DNA from: Syngnathus acus
Taxonomy: Eukaryota; Chordata; Actinopteri; Syngnathiformes; Syngnathidae
Direction: 5' to 3'
Assembly: GCF_901709675.1 (NCBI RefSeq)
Contig: NC_051104.1
Coordinates: 7,942,501 to 8,006,500, forward strand
DNA: 64,000 nucleotides
Shown: one piece after another, positions 10,276 to 21,568 of the stretch
Layout of the letters: each line of letters opens with the position of its first letter
Numbering within the stretch: position 1 is the first letter of the stretch
Made by a program: the position numbers and the translations under genes
The notes under the pieces: generated by a model
What the model saw: only the letters and a program-made list of their open reading frames with translations
Told to the model about the DNA's origin: nothing
The model's database searches: none

Positions 10276-11767
10276 AGCCTTATTTAGCTCATCATGGATG
10301 GAAGCAGGAACACGGGCTACACATGTCATAATAATCAGGGAAAATTCAAGCATTTTCCATCCCTTGCTCAATTTTGAGATGTTTCTGAACAATTATCCCA
10401 AGTGCTTTTTTCTCTTTCCTCGTCTGCTCTTAGGGTGTGCAATCGTGTACGTATGTTCAAGCAAACACTTGCAAGCACTTGTATAGTGGTGCCTTGAGGT
10501 ATGAGAAACATTTTTTGGCAAGGAAAATGACGACTCTAGAATAGTGTACTTTTTGAAGACAGGGAGTAATCAAACAATTAAATAGAGTGTGAAAAATGAA
10601 GATTGTGCATTATTATTTAATGCTGCAGTTCACTATGCTGTTCCATCTGGTGTTCCCAACCTGACCACTGGGGGCAGTATAACACTCATTCAAACACAGA
10701 CGAAGAGGAAAAGACCAATTACTACAGCTGGTCACTTCATTGACCTTCTTTTTGTGCATGTAAAGACTACAAATATGCCTGTAAGTATTGTTTTTATTTA
10801 TTTTTAATGTATTGTTTTAAGTTCAGTGACAGTAATCTTCAACTGGGAAAGACTTTTAAGAAGAAGCAGCAGCTTCCTTTTGGGGAATTGTTCAATACTA
10901 GCTAAACTGCTGCCCGTGACTTTGGGTTGAGGTCTCTGTCACCATATAGCACCATCTCAAAGCACCACTGTATATCGTCAAAAATAGTGGCTTTATTTGT
11001 TCAAGTAACCCAAATAACTGAACTGTACTCAGGCAGTAATATTCTTTAAATTCTAATTAATGTGAGAATCCTGCCAAACTTTTTGTTCTCATTGACCAAA
11101 TGTGGCACCATGCCACCTCTCACAGGTCATTCCTGGTACTACAACAGGCAACCTACAGTATGTGGTGTTTTGAGTTGGTCATCTGGAGACAGTACGCAGT
11201 CGGAGCACTACGCATTCACTTCATTGATTATACGTCTATTATATTTCAAATGTCTGTTCATTTAAGTGCCCACACACCAAGTTGGAGGATCACATACTAG
11301 AAAATGGTGCTTTGAATGTTTGACTGCCTCCCGGTGGAAACATGTGGTACGACCGTATGCGCGAAACAGTACAGCACAGTATTTACAAAAATGATTTTAT
11401 TGGTTTCTTGCCGTTTCATCCGTGTCACATTTATCTTGTAGGCAGCCTTTCAAGGAGACACAAGGGGGGGAACTGTTTGTATACAAATAGGAGCTTTAGG
11501 CAGACCATGGATGGAAAACTACTTATAACAACATATACATGAATACTCACTCCATGTCAGTTCAGGTTTTTTTTGTTTGTTTGTTGCAAAATTGGCATAA
11601 TCGTAAAAGTTGTACCAAAAAATAAATGATTGTTTGAATAGTCATAATTTCAATTACCAAAATAATTATGATTGACATGTTTTCATAATCAAGCAGCCCC
11701 GACGTGTACTTTTTGCAATACTATGTCAAATTAAAACCAGCATTTCAGGTTACATGTTATGTGCCAT
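10276..11767. other. Intergenic region between pdx1 and urad (convergent); no cdx
   Basis: This region holds the pdx1 3' flank on plus, with a candidate ATTAAA at 10577-10582, and the urad 3' flank on minus, with AATAAA read from 11401 to 11396. No homeodomain exon is present, so the cdx gene found here in tetrapods is absent. Otherwise it is AT-rich sequence with no recognised element. Confidence 0.75.
11396..11401 (-). terminator. Candidate poly(A) signal AATAAA for urad
   Basis: AATAAA on the minus strand, about 370 bp past the urad stop. No better signal lies between them. Confidence 0.45.
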
Positions 11768-12360
11768 TTAAAACTGGGCTGTGGCGTCAGCGTGGACAAG
11801 GTCCCGAAGACGCAGAGAACATATGTTCTTGACCTCCTGGATGCTGCGCTCTCTCTCCTCTGTGCACCCGTTTGCAATGCGACTGCGCATCTCCTGGAAA
11901 ATACTGGCCTTGTCCCTCATGCGGGTGCAGATGACGAACGGGAAGCCGAAGCGCTCTTTGTACTCTTCGTTCAAGCAAGACATGCTGTCGGCCTCGTCTG
12001 CGCCCAGCGCGTCGAAGCCCACGGTCGCCTGCTCGCTCATGGACTCTTGGGTCAAGGTGCCGGCCTGGAGGTCCTGGCCGGCGAGGTCTGGGTGGCACCT
12101 GAGGATTCCCTCTTTGCCTGGAGAGGAACCAAATGAACCAAGATCTTTTTTGGGATACTTCCTTCCTATTGACAAAGTGACTCACCCGATTCAGACAAAG
12201 CGTCAATAAAGTCGTAGATGGCCGTCTCCAGGGCCTCGAGGTCGGCGAAGGGACGCTGGGAGCAGACGGCCGCCGCCACGATGGGGCACTTCTCCACCAC
12301 GTTGCCAAAAACCTTTATGAACTGCTCGTATGGAACCTCGTTGACTTGAGAGAGCTTCAT
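11768..12360 (-). CDS. urad: OHCU decarboxylase (URAD), 2 coding exons
   Basis: Exons 12360-12186 and 12117-11768 join in frame to a 174-aa protein, against 173 aa for human URAD. The enzyme decarboxylates 2-oxo-4-hydroxy-4-carboxy-5-ureidoimidazoline to S-allantoin, the last step of uric acid breakdown after uricase and HIU hydrolase. Visible family motifs are FGNVVEKCPIVAAAV, SQRPFADLE, RCHPDLAG with the catalytic-type His, the LTQESMSEQ segment with the conserved Glu, and RFGFPFVI. The C-terminus AQF is not a classical PTS1. A splice acceptor lies 25 bp before this Met (exon edge 12386), and the frame stays open through it. The coding region is therefore also joined in phase to the THAP exons upstream; see the findings. 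Confidence 0.94.
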
Positions 12361-12595
12361 GTTCTCCCGAACGGCTGCTTGGCCGCCTGAAAAGTCTAAA
12401 ACAATCATTCATCAAAAGTCCAACGTCCTTCTCAACACCAGCTCGACGAGCCCGGTTAATGTTTTCACAAAGACCTTGGCTGGCGCGTACGCAACAGGAT
12501 CTTTTCTTTTGTGTCTACACAAAGACGCCAAATAATGGGATGTGGCTAATCAATTAAATGTGCTCTGGCGTTCGACGTAACGCAAACGCGCTGAC

Positions 12596-14621
12596 CTAAA
12601 TATTGAGCCGTGTCATCGTCCGGTCTCGGCGTGTCCGGCATCATCCTGTTAAGGTCGGGTTTGGTTTGCCCAGAGCTCAACCACCTTGGAAAGGAAAGAA
12701 AAGCAGATGTGCGTGCGTCGGTTCAAAGTCATCGAAGCAAAAACAAACAAGCCTCCAGAAAATACATAGCAGCAGTACTTTTGCAAGGTATGCGGATGGG
12801 GGAGATTGATATGGAGACACTCTCTCAGGTAGTCGTACGCCTTTGGGCCGTGGGAATGCAGAGTGGCGGCAAACTCCCGCTGCTCTTTGGTATATTCGTG
12901 GCTGTGTTTCGACAGGAGATGAACTGGAAGATCTGGAATTCAGTTAGCCCAAGGCAAATTATCGCATTGAAATGACAAGAAAGTCTTGGAATGAGGCAAA
13001 GTATTGTAACAAAAGTGAGCATTTTTGTTGTTGTGCTGGCTCTGGTTTATTATCAAGCCAGGCAAGTGAGTTTTTTCTTAAAATGTGTTTCATGATATTC
13101 AACAAAATATGCAATGAGGTGGAACCAAAAGCGAATTGAATCGTAAAACTTTTACTGTAAATCGTAAAAACCTTGTGTCTATTTCACCTGAGTACATATC
13201 GAGCCGCTCTTTCAATTCGTCGTTCAGGATTTTCTTCACCTCGAGATCCTCCTGCAGGCAACTCACGGTGTTCCTTGCCCTCCTCTCTCTGTCCTTGACA
13301 TTCCGAATCTCTCTTTCCAAACTCTCCACCCTAGTCAAGGCTTCACCGAGTTTGACCCTCAGCTCTTCAGGTGTCGAAGCATAGGCGTGGTCCTAGTCAA
13401 AATAAGAATAATCAAGAATTGAGTCGTCGGATTGATTGTTTCAGTCCCGGCCGGGCCTAGCAATTTTTTTACTCACAACAGTGGGCACGATTACAACTTT
13501 GGGCTCAGGCTGGGGTGGGGGATCTTTTTTTGTTGGCAGCGGCTCCCTCGCCTTCTGGGAGGTCTGAGACATCCGGGGAGGCTTTGCATTCAGAAAGGGG
13601 GAGAAAGACATTTTCAGCAGCACGTTGCGTCCAATCTTCCAAACCTTACGCGTTGGTGATGCATTTACCTTATTATCAGGAGGTCTGAAACAGCAGACGG
13701 GAACGGTTCCTTCTCGGAGCCGGACTGTCTGACCTGTTCTGTCAAAGTCCTGTGGCCTGAAGTGCTCACTGCATAGCATGGTGGACGAATTGGAATTGAA
13801 TCCTCCTCTTCTGACAGCTTTTTCCCATTTTTTTCGAAGGACTTTGTCTTTGGGGAATCTAGATTTGAAACGAGTAAAGTTAGTCAAAGCAGGCCACATA
13901 AATACAATCGGGCCAAATTTGAGCATTTTCTTTTTTCATTATTTTATTTCGCTACAAGTCGAGATGAAAAGAGAATGTTAATTTGTGTTTATGTAGGGTG
14001 TGTTAAGAGTGATTTTTTTGTTTGTTTTGTTTTGGTAGTCAAGGCCAACAATGTTTAACTGTGCAATATTTGTGGAGTCAACACCAGGAAGGGCTCCAGG
14101 ATTTATTCTTTCCCGGGGCTAAAAACAAAAAAGGAGACTGGGCGATACAACGATTTGTAAATATATTTGATAAATATCAAATATGACGGAGGGGCTTAAC
14201 TGGGGCTAAATTGATGAATGAGGGGCTACGGAGTTTGGATGCCCCCTGTGGCACCGTGCTGGCCAGTCTGGGTACTACGACAAATATCGATTGGGTAGTC
14301 TGCTATAATACGAATAGGAAGAAGCATACGCGTGTGTGTGGCCCGGTTAAGCAACTAACAGCAAAGTTTTTCCTTCATGGGCATTTGAATTTGATACCAA
14401 ATAATTATTCTTTGGAGTTGCTTTCGCCTCAGGCATTCCAGCACCGTGCAAGGGATTAGCCACCAAATCGGCAGAATTCTGTCAGCAAATTGACTGTATG
14501 ATGGCCAGATCCATCTTTTTAAAACCATAGTTCGGTTTTACCTGTGAAAGCTAATCCCACGAGCTCTGGCTTCGGCTGTAAAACGGTTGGAACAAGTCAA
14601 GGAAGAACACGAATGGGGCAT
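12596..14621 (-). CDS. THAP-domain protein with P-element-transposase-like segment, 5 exons, in phase with urad
   Basis: Exons 14621-14542, 13858-13477, 13392-13188, 12932-12779 and 12684-12596 join in frame. Residues 1-90 form a THAP C2CH zinc finger: start MPHSCSSLTC, ISFHRFPKD, KKWEKAVRR, LCSEHF, FDRTGQTVRLREG. A DHAY motif (HCF-1-binding type DHxY) begins exon 3 and leads into a charged coiled coil of about 65 residues. Exons 4-5 contain EYTKEQREFAATLHSHGPKA, YDYLREC, LPHPHTLQKWLSS, a pattern of THAP9/P-element transposases upstream of the catalytic fold. The RNase H-like domain itself is not present. No stop or poly(A) signal follows exon 5. Its donor (TTA G|GTCAGC) fits the acceptor at 12387, giving a 486-aa fusion with URAD (1461 coding bases). 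An 87-base segment in exon 2 (13582-13668) has intron-like ends but is open in frame. Confidence 0.8.
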
Positions 14622-15343
14622 CTTGTTCTCGGAGCCTCTCGACTTCGCCACATTCAAAATGGCGACGAAGCCGACGCGTGATTATACGCAAATAGCGATG
14701 GCTACGTATGCACGTCTAGGCTCAAAATTGTCTTGGTAGTACGTATAAAATATGATCTTTGAGGGTGTGTTGATATATCGGTAAGTCCGGTTTAAAAAAC
14801 GATTAGGCGTGTGATCAGAACGCAACTGTTGATAACGACGAAACTACTGCACGAGCTAATGGCGGTCGTCCAATGGCAGGCATCAACCGACAAAAAGGTC
14901 ACAGTCATTGGTTGATTTCATACTTCCGTTTTATGCAGCCATTGGCCAAGCTGCCTGTCATTCATTCGCAGGCCGGCACAGCTCATTGGTCAGTTTCTGG
15001 CGAAGTACGTATTACAGCCATTATTACTATTATTTTATTCATGTAAATTAATTATTATTATTGCAGGTTTGATGCGTCGGTTTGATGAATATTAAAAATA
15101 AAATAAAATACAAAGGCAAAAACTTTGCGAATCATTTAATCTAATGACACTGGTTATGCAGCCGTCTAAAATGAATGCATATTAACAGGCAAAGAAAATA
15201 CAAAACAAAAAAACACAAGCAATACAATCATGGTGTACATAATGGTGCGGGTCCACTTGAAAGGCGAATGCAAGTGGCATGGAGAAATTATGGCCTGTTT
15301 TGAGCTTTTATAGAACTTTAAAAGACGTGTGAATGTATTGAAA
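14622..15343. other. Intergenic region between THAP/urad and flt3 (both minus)
   Basis: This stretch holds the THAP gene promoter and the flt3 3' flank. Minus-strand AATAAA occurs at 15039-15034 and ATTAAA near 15140, either of which may end flt3. No coding signal is seen. Confidence 0.65.
15034..15039 (-). terminator. Candidate poly(A) signal AATAAA for flt3
   Basis: AATAAA on minus about 305 bp past the flt3 stop, before the THAP gene start. Confidence 0.4.
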
Positions 15344-18300
15344 TTATTGTTTTGGTGGATCACCGGACAGTTTAGGTTTGTTTTTGTCCAACTGCGTGTC
15401 GTCCACGTTCTGTTGGGTTAAAATGGAGGCGTCCAAAATGGCCGACGCATTCCGGTAGTCGCTGTCTGTCTGGTTGACTGTGTTGTGATACAGCTGGAAA
15501 AAAGAAGGTGCTCTGTCATTGGAGTTAGTGTCAAATCAGAAGCTTTGACCTAAATTGCGATTCGAGATAAACGTACCTTCTCCTCGCTGGCCGTCAGACG
15601 TTCCAACATGAAGTCCACCAATTTGGAGAAAGAGGGTCGGTCATCAGGGGCCAGGGCCCAGCATTTGCACATCATTCCGTACCTGGTAGAAGGAAGCATG
15701 AAGCACTGTGACCGTTGTTTGTGTGCCCTTCTCTGCCTTTCTGCGACTCTTCTCGTCTGTCTGTAGCTCTATTACAACCTGCCGAGGTCACCTACACAGA
15801 CTCGTCAGCGTAGTAAGGGCACTCCATCTTGAATCCACTCTGAATCATTGAATAGAACCCGTGGTCCACCTTCACGCCAGGGTACGGGGTGACGCCCAGA
15901 GAGAATATTTCCCACAGGAGGATGCCATATGCCCACACGTCGCTCTTCATGGTGTACATCCCCTGGAAGATGCTCTCGGGCGCCATCCACTTCACGGGCA
16001 AACGCACCTGCCGGGCATTTCCAGTCATTTCGCAGAAGCGCCACAATAGAAAAATGATCTTTCCACTTACGTTTCCCTTCACCACATAGTTGGAATCGTT
16101 GTCGATGTCCCGCGCCAATCCGAAATCGCCGATTTTCACCAGTCGGCCTTTGGTTACCAGCACGTTGCGAGCCGCCAGGTCACGATGGATGCACTGTTGA
16201 CGCAGGCGCGTGTCATACAATTACACTGTGGCCTCGGGGTCAAATAACACAGCGTACAGTAATGGCCTCATTGAATGTACTGTCATGCATTTTTGCCATG
16301 AGGATAAAGAAAATGTAAATGGCAGTCAGGTTACTTACGTTTTTAGAGGACAGGAAGTCCATGCCTTTGGCCACTTGGACAGCAAAGCTCAACAGGTCAT
16401 CGTAAGTCAGGGCCTGCAAGTCGTCCGGCTGTCCATTGTCGTCGCTCTCCGGGTCTGCAGATGAAGCCCTTTTATTTGAATTGTCGTCATCATCTGCGTC
16501 GCCTAAAATTCTGCGCCACAGACCTTCGACACAGTCGTCCAAGTTGGGATAGAGGAGGGCCATGCACTCCTGCCCCAAGATGGAGGGGTGCATCGGCATG
16601 TAGTTGTCCACGACGCCCTCCAGCACGCTAATGATGACGCAACAAGGTCTTGGTTGATATTTAAAAAAACAAACAAACAAACAAACAAACAAACCCACAA
16701 TAGATCTGACAAAATCCCTACGTGGTTGAGTTTTGCCCTGGCTTCAGGTTGCTGTTGCAATCCCTGGCGAAGGCGTCCACTGCCGCCTTGTGGTAGCACT
16801 CGCTGCGGCTCTTCAGGTAGTTGAGCAAGTCGCCGTGGCAACAGTACTGGAATATCAGATAGATGGGGCCTGTGTAGAAAAGGCACATTGGGAACTTTTG
16901 AATACTCCCCAAAAATGAATCTAAAAACGTTTCCATCCATCCATCCAATAAACGTACCCGAATCCGTGCACGCTCCCAGCAGGTTCACAATGTTATTGTG
17001 GTGGCCGATGTGCGTCAGCATTTTGAGTTCGGACATCAGAGCCTCTTTCTCCACTTCCTGGTGTTTCTCTGCAAGCGAGCGGATTTGCGCGTCTTACCGA
17101 ATTCTTTGTATTTGAGCTCTCGTCACGCAAACGCTGACCTTTAAGCATCTTGACGGCCACCTGCTGCGACACGCCGTTGATGCCGTTCGCCGTGGCCTGC
17201 ACCACCGTGCCAAAAGCACCGGAGCCCAGTTCTTTCCCTGAGGACCACCCGGGCACTCACTTTCCAACCGGACTCAAATTCAACCGGAATAAAATGATAC
17301 TAACCTAATTCCAGGTTCTCCCTGGGAAACTCCCATTTGCGATCATACTCAAAATCCTTGAAGTTAATGTAGATGTAATCATTGTCATTTGGGCCCACCA
17401 TCTGGATCATCTGCAGCTGGGGCTGATACTGGGGTTTCTATTGGACATGTCAGCATTAGCCGCTGCCACTGCCGCCTCTTTAATTAAGTGTGTGTGTGTA
17501 CCACGCCTCACCTTCTTCTTGACAAAGCACATGAGCGCCACACTGACGGTGAACAAAGCCACAACCAGGATCACGCTGCCAACCTTTAGCGCCGTGTATC
17601 GACTTTTATCCTCTCCTGAAAAGAAAAACTTCAAATATATCAATGTAGATTCGGGAAGTACGTATATCTTGTGAAAATCAACCTGTGGAGGCCTGCGGGG
17701 AAGGCGGGTAGTAGTGCGGGGCCGAGCACCAGGAGCCAGCTGAGTTTTGCAGACAAAACTTTAAATAGCGTCCATGTGCCACATCTACACCGGTCGAGCT
17801 CTGGATGCTTTTTCGGCACCGTACGTTAGAGTCGCTTCGCCGAGCGTCGGCGACCTCCTCCCAGAGGAAGCCAGCGTCACAGCTGAAATCAAACAAAAAG
17901 AGCGGGAATGTCCGTTTGAGACTGTTTGAAACGGTCGCGGCGTACCTTTGGTTGCCGGGTGAACACGACATCCAGGTGTAATTTGCCGGTACGGCGCTGG
18001 ACGTATGGACGCCGATGCTGTTGTCGTGGACGCTGAATTGAAATTTGGGTTCGTCTATATCAAGAAAGGGAGAGAATATTATGTTTCTATAATGATCATT
18101 TCCTGATGATTTTTCAATGTTGTCACTCTTTGCAGAGGATAAAGAATCTTCGACTCGAGTTTCTTACCTACAACACACACAAACACGGACGCGCTTCTCT
18201 TTTGTCCACCCGCCTTCACGTTTAGCTTGTATTCTCCTGATTTGATTCCGCCGCACAGCTTCACCGTCCTGACAGAACAGAAAATATTATTGTTGAGGAT

Positions 18301-20280
18301 TAGTCCACTGATCATCACTTTTGGAACTTAAAACTGACATTGGCTCTCCAATTTTGTTGTTTGTGCAGGATTTCTGTCCACTTGGATGATATGGTCGTTT
18401 TTTTTACCTGTGCACGGTGACCCAGTCCTCAGTGATGCACTTGGACACGTTGCCATCGGGCGTCTCCCACGTACACCGCTGCAGTGCCGGGTGGTAAAAC
18501 ACGGCGGCTTGCAAACAGGCGTCACCCGCCTCTCGAGCCCGGAGAATTTTTTTGCCATCCAGCTGCACCGACAGGAAATCTTCCGCTGAGATTTAAAAAA
18601 AAATAAATAAAAATAATCAGCCTGTTGAAAATGACAAATGCACATGTCATTTGACAGAACCGACCCTGGACGCTGACGTTGACAGACTTGCTGGTGTGGT
18701 CTTGATTCCTGCAGGTGTACGTACCGCCGTGGACCGCGTCCACGGACTCGATAAACAAGTAAGCCATCCAGCTTTTCCCGTGCGAGTCATTTCGGACGCA
18801 CATCTGGAAGGAAAAAAACGGCGTGGGGAGATGTTTGTTTGTGTGATGGTGCAATGAGGCCGCACCTCTTCCTTGACTTTTGCAGGGCACGCGAATGCGC
18901 CAGATGTCAACAGTTGTCCGTCTTTCTCCCACGCCGCCCATCGGTTCGGATTGCGTTGAATCCGGCAGCGAAGCAGAAGAGGCTGCCCGGGACTCAAAAT
19001 CACGCTGGAGACCTGCTCCTTTTTCAACAGGTCACTCTCTAAGTCTTAAAACACACACACACACACACACAATGATGTAACCTATTTCCGATTTTTTTTC
19101 GAGCGACATCACACGGAAAGATTAGTGGGAGGGTTGATCACCGTAGTCGTAGAGTTGGGAGCATTCCTGCCCCTGGCTGTTAGTCGCACAACACATCACT
19201 CCTTTGTTTATGAAGCCAATACTGGAGATTGTGCTCTCACTTTTTTCTACGGCTTTATTTTGCATGCTGTCCACAAAGAAAGAAAGTCACAAGCAACCAG
19301 ATGAGGGCTTGTAGGACGTTGGAAAACCTCTTACCTTGACCACTTCAGAGTAGGCGTTGGGAGGCCTTCAGACGCACACTTAAAACTGGAAGAATAACCT
19401 GGTCCGTTGACCTGGACCAGGCTCAAACGAGGTTTTGTGGGAGCTTCTAAGAGGGAAACGGGACAAAAGTTAGACTATGACAATTCATTCGCAACACAGA
19501 AAGGAGTAGGTGCTCACTCGTGGCTACATGTAGAGCAAAGGACAATGAAAGGTTAGGGCCACATCTGAGTGCGTACTCCCCAGAATCCCCCTCAGATAGT
19601 GCTGTCAAGACCAAGCTTCCATCTCTGTCGAGAAGGGGAAAAACGCAAGAAAAATAACACATCCAAATCCTGATCATCTTAGTTATGAAACTCTTCTTTA
19701 GTCATTTCCGCATAACTGTATTGTACTGGCCCTAGTGGCCAAAATAAAATAGCCTTTGCGCTTACATGGCTTTTACGGCGTGTGATCCTCTGCTCAGGCT
19801 GCACGCGCCGTAACCGTGCAGGCCCTCTAAGGAGATGATCAGTCTCCTCCCCGCACCCACCTCCAGACGGACTGGAGCCGATGCGTTCAGGTGCTGCGCT
19901 GGGTGGAAGCACTCCACCTTGAAATACATCAGCTTGAGTCTTGACTCATTTCCACGCCCAAAAAAATATTCACGGAGGACTTACCTCGTAACTTGGTACG
20001 CAGTTCTCCGGGGCCGCCATGCCAGTGGAGCAATGCACGCCGACAGCGCACAGCAGCAGAACAGCTTGAACGATATTATTGATAATATTAATCGAATCAT
20101 AATAATAGCAAATACATAACACATTTTCAATGTTATGTAAGATAACTGTTGAATTGCCTTTTTGGTCCCAGTTGTCCAAAAAAAAAAGAAATCAGCAAAA
20201 CACCAATATGTCGAATATATATTCTACCCAAAACAAAAATCATCAGACTCACTTGCAATCATTTGACTGTGCGTGAACAT
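15344..20280 (-). CDS. flt3: Flt3 receptor tyrosine kinase (class III), 22 exons, complete
   Basis: Exons are 20280-20253, 20064-19985, 19917-19766, 19624-19518, 19446-19335, 19266-19142, 19038-18866, 18803-18665, 18585-18408, 18268-18168, 18054-17946, 17882-17683, 17615-17512, 17437-17305, 17237-17139, 17068-16958, 16869-16722, 16627-16339, 16193-16071, 16007-15796, 15682-15577 and 15493-15344. They join to 993 codons (992 aa; human 993). A signal peptide ([11 protein letters not shown]) is split over exons 1-2. Ig-like domains follow ([19 protein letters not shown]). The transmembrane segment is at about 508-529, followed by a juxtamembrane region with the tyrosine pair YIYINF. The split kinase has [27 protein letters not shown] and an acidic insert. 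Flt3 drives haematopoietic progenitor growth. Flt3 is preferred over Kit/Csf1r by position next to pan3 and urad and by the juxtamembrane and activation-loop sequence. Confidence 0.95.
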
Positions 20281-21194
20281 CTGTCCGTCTCCGTCTGTTT
20301 GTCACAATGAAACTCCGAAGGTTGATTGGACTTTTTTTAAGAAGGGGAAGCCACGCCTGGCGACTTAATAAATGAAAAAGTCTACTTCCTATTCTAGAAA
20401 CCCACATTTAAAGTTCCTAAAACTATTGCTACTTGAGTTTTTCCTTCCTACTGCCCCTAATTCTTATTTTTGTTACAATTGGTGGGACTTTTGTGCTGTA
20501 TGTACAAGTACTATAGTCGACAAATACACAATTTATTGGCTTTATTAAAGTGATCCCTTTACATACCCTAATTTGACATGAACATTGTTCAAAGATCATA
20601 AAAATTCATTTTTATTAGCAACAGATGACCAAATGATCACAAAGTGGTACAAAATAAAAGCGTTACACTGCAACGTGCAGGCCCTTACACCCGACACCTT
20701 TTTCACAGCAAATCCATACAAACGTTAGTTTCGAAATGTTACTAATTAATAATTAGTAACTAATACGGGAGCTCCCTCTCGTGGTACGTGAAAGTATCAC
20801 TGAATTAAAATTTCCACTTGACATCCTGTGACGTCTTTCTTAATTCAGTTCAGTTGTATTTAACGTTGAAGTACATTTGCATTTGATTAGTTGTTTATAA
20901 ACATTTATTTGGGGTGGTACATGGATTTTGAGGTGTTCATGCAGAAATATTTACAAAGCACTCTTAAAATGAACGTTTAAAGTCATGTTCCACTCACAGG
21001 TGGATTTGGCACAAATAAAGCTTGAACCACAATTTAACATAAACCATCTAACTCTGATGTGGGCCAAATCCATTTGCTTTGTAATTTTTATTATTTTTTT
21101 TTAATTGGATAAGAGATTTTACACACTTGCAGAGCAGCATCAGTGTGTGCTGTGTTTTAAACAGAGTCGCTTACCCACAATGCAAAGCGGCTCC

Positions 21195-21225
<31 letters not shown>

Positions 21226-21568
21226 TGCAGACAAGCCTGGCAGTGAGCAAAAACAACAACAGGCGACACTTTTTCTTTTTAAAATAGCATTGAAAAGCGT
21301 CTACATGGATGGCGACCCTTGCCATCGCTCTTCCGCGCGTGCAATGATCTAAAGTCCGGAAGCCAAACATGCACCCCAGCGTGATGACGTGAGTACCGCA
21401 GCGCATTTTTTAAGTGGTCCCGACGCCACAGAGGAGGCGAATTTTAGTCCGCGGAAAAGGGGAGACTCGTTTGCAGGCTAGCCGAGCCGAGCTGGGCTAG
21501 CTCGCTAGCTCTGTGCGGTTCTCTATGTTTGAGTGTCTTCCGGCAGCAACGGCGGCGGCGACGGTGCC
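20281..21568. other. Divergent promoter region flt3/pan3
   Basis: This 1.3 kb lies between the two start codons and carries both upstream regions. The pan3 side (about 21410-21568) is GC-rich with gctagc-type repeats and looks like a 5' UTR. A (CAAG)n tract lies at 21196-21225. No coding exon is visible. Confidence 0.65.
21196..21225. repeat. (CAAG)n microsatellite
   Basis: About seven CAAG units, seen directly. Confidence 0.95.

Noticed and set aside
10276-11767. Possible cdx remnant
   Set aside because: No homeodomain-like coding was seen in any frame; only AT-rich DNA.
21533-21568. Upstream in-frame start for pan3
   Set aside because: The codon at 21533 is GTG. The ATG at 21569 gives the conserved MNSG start.
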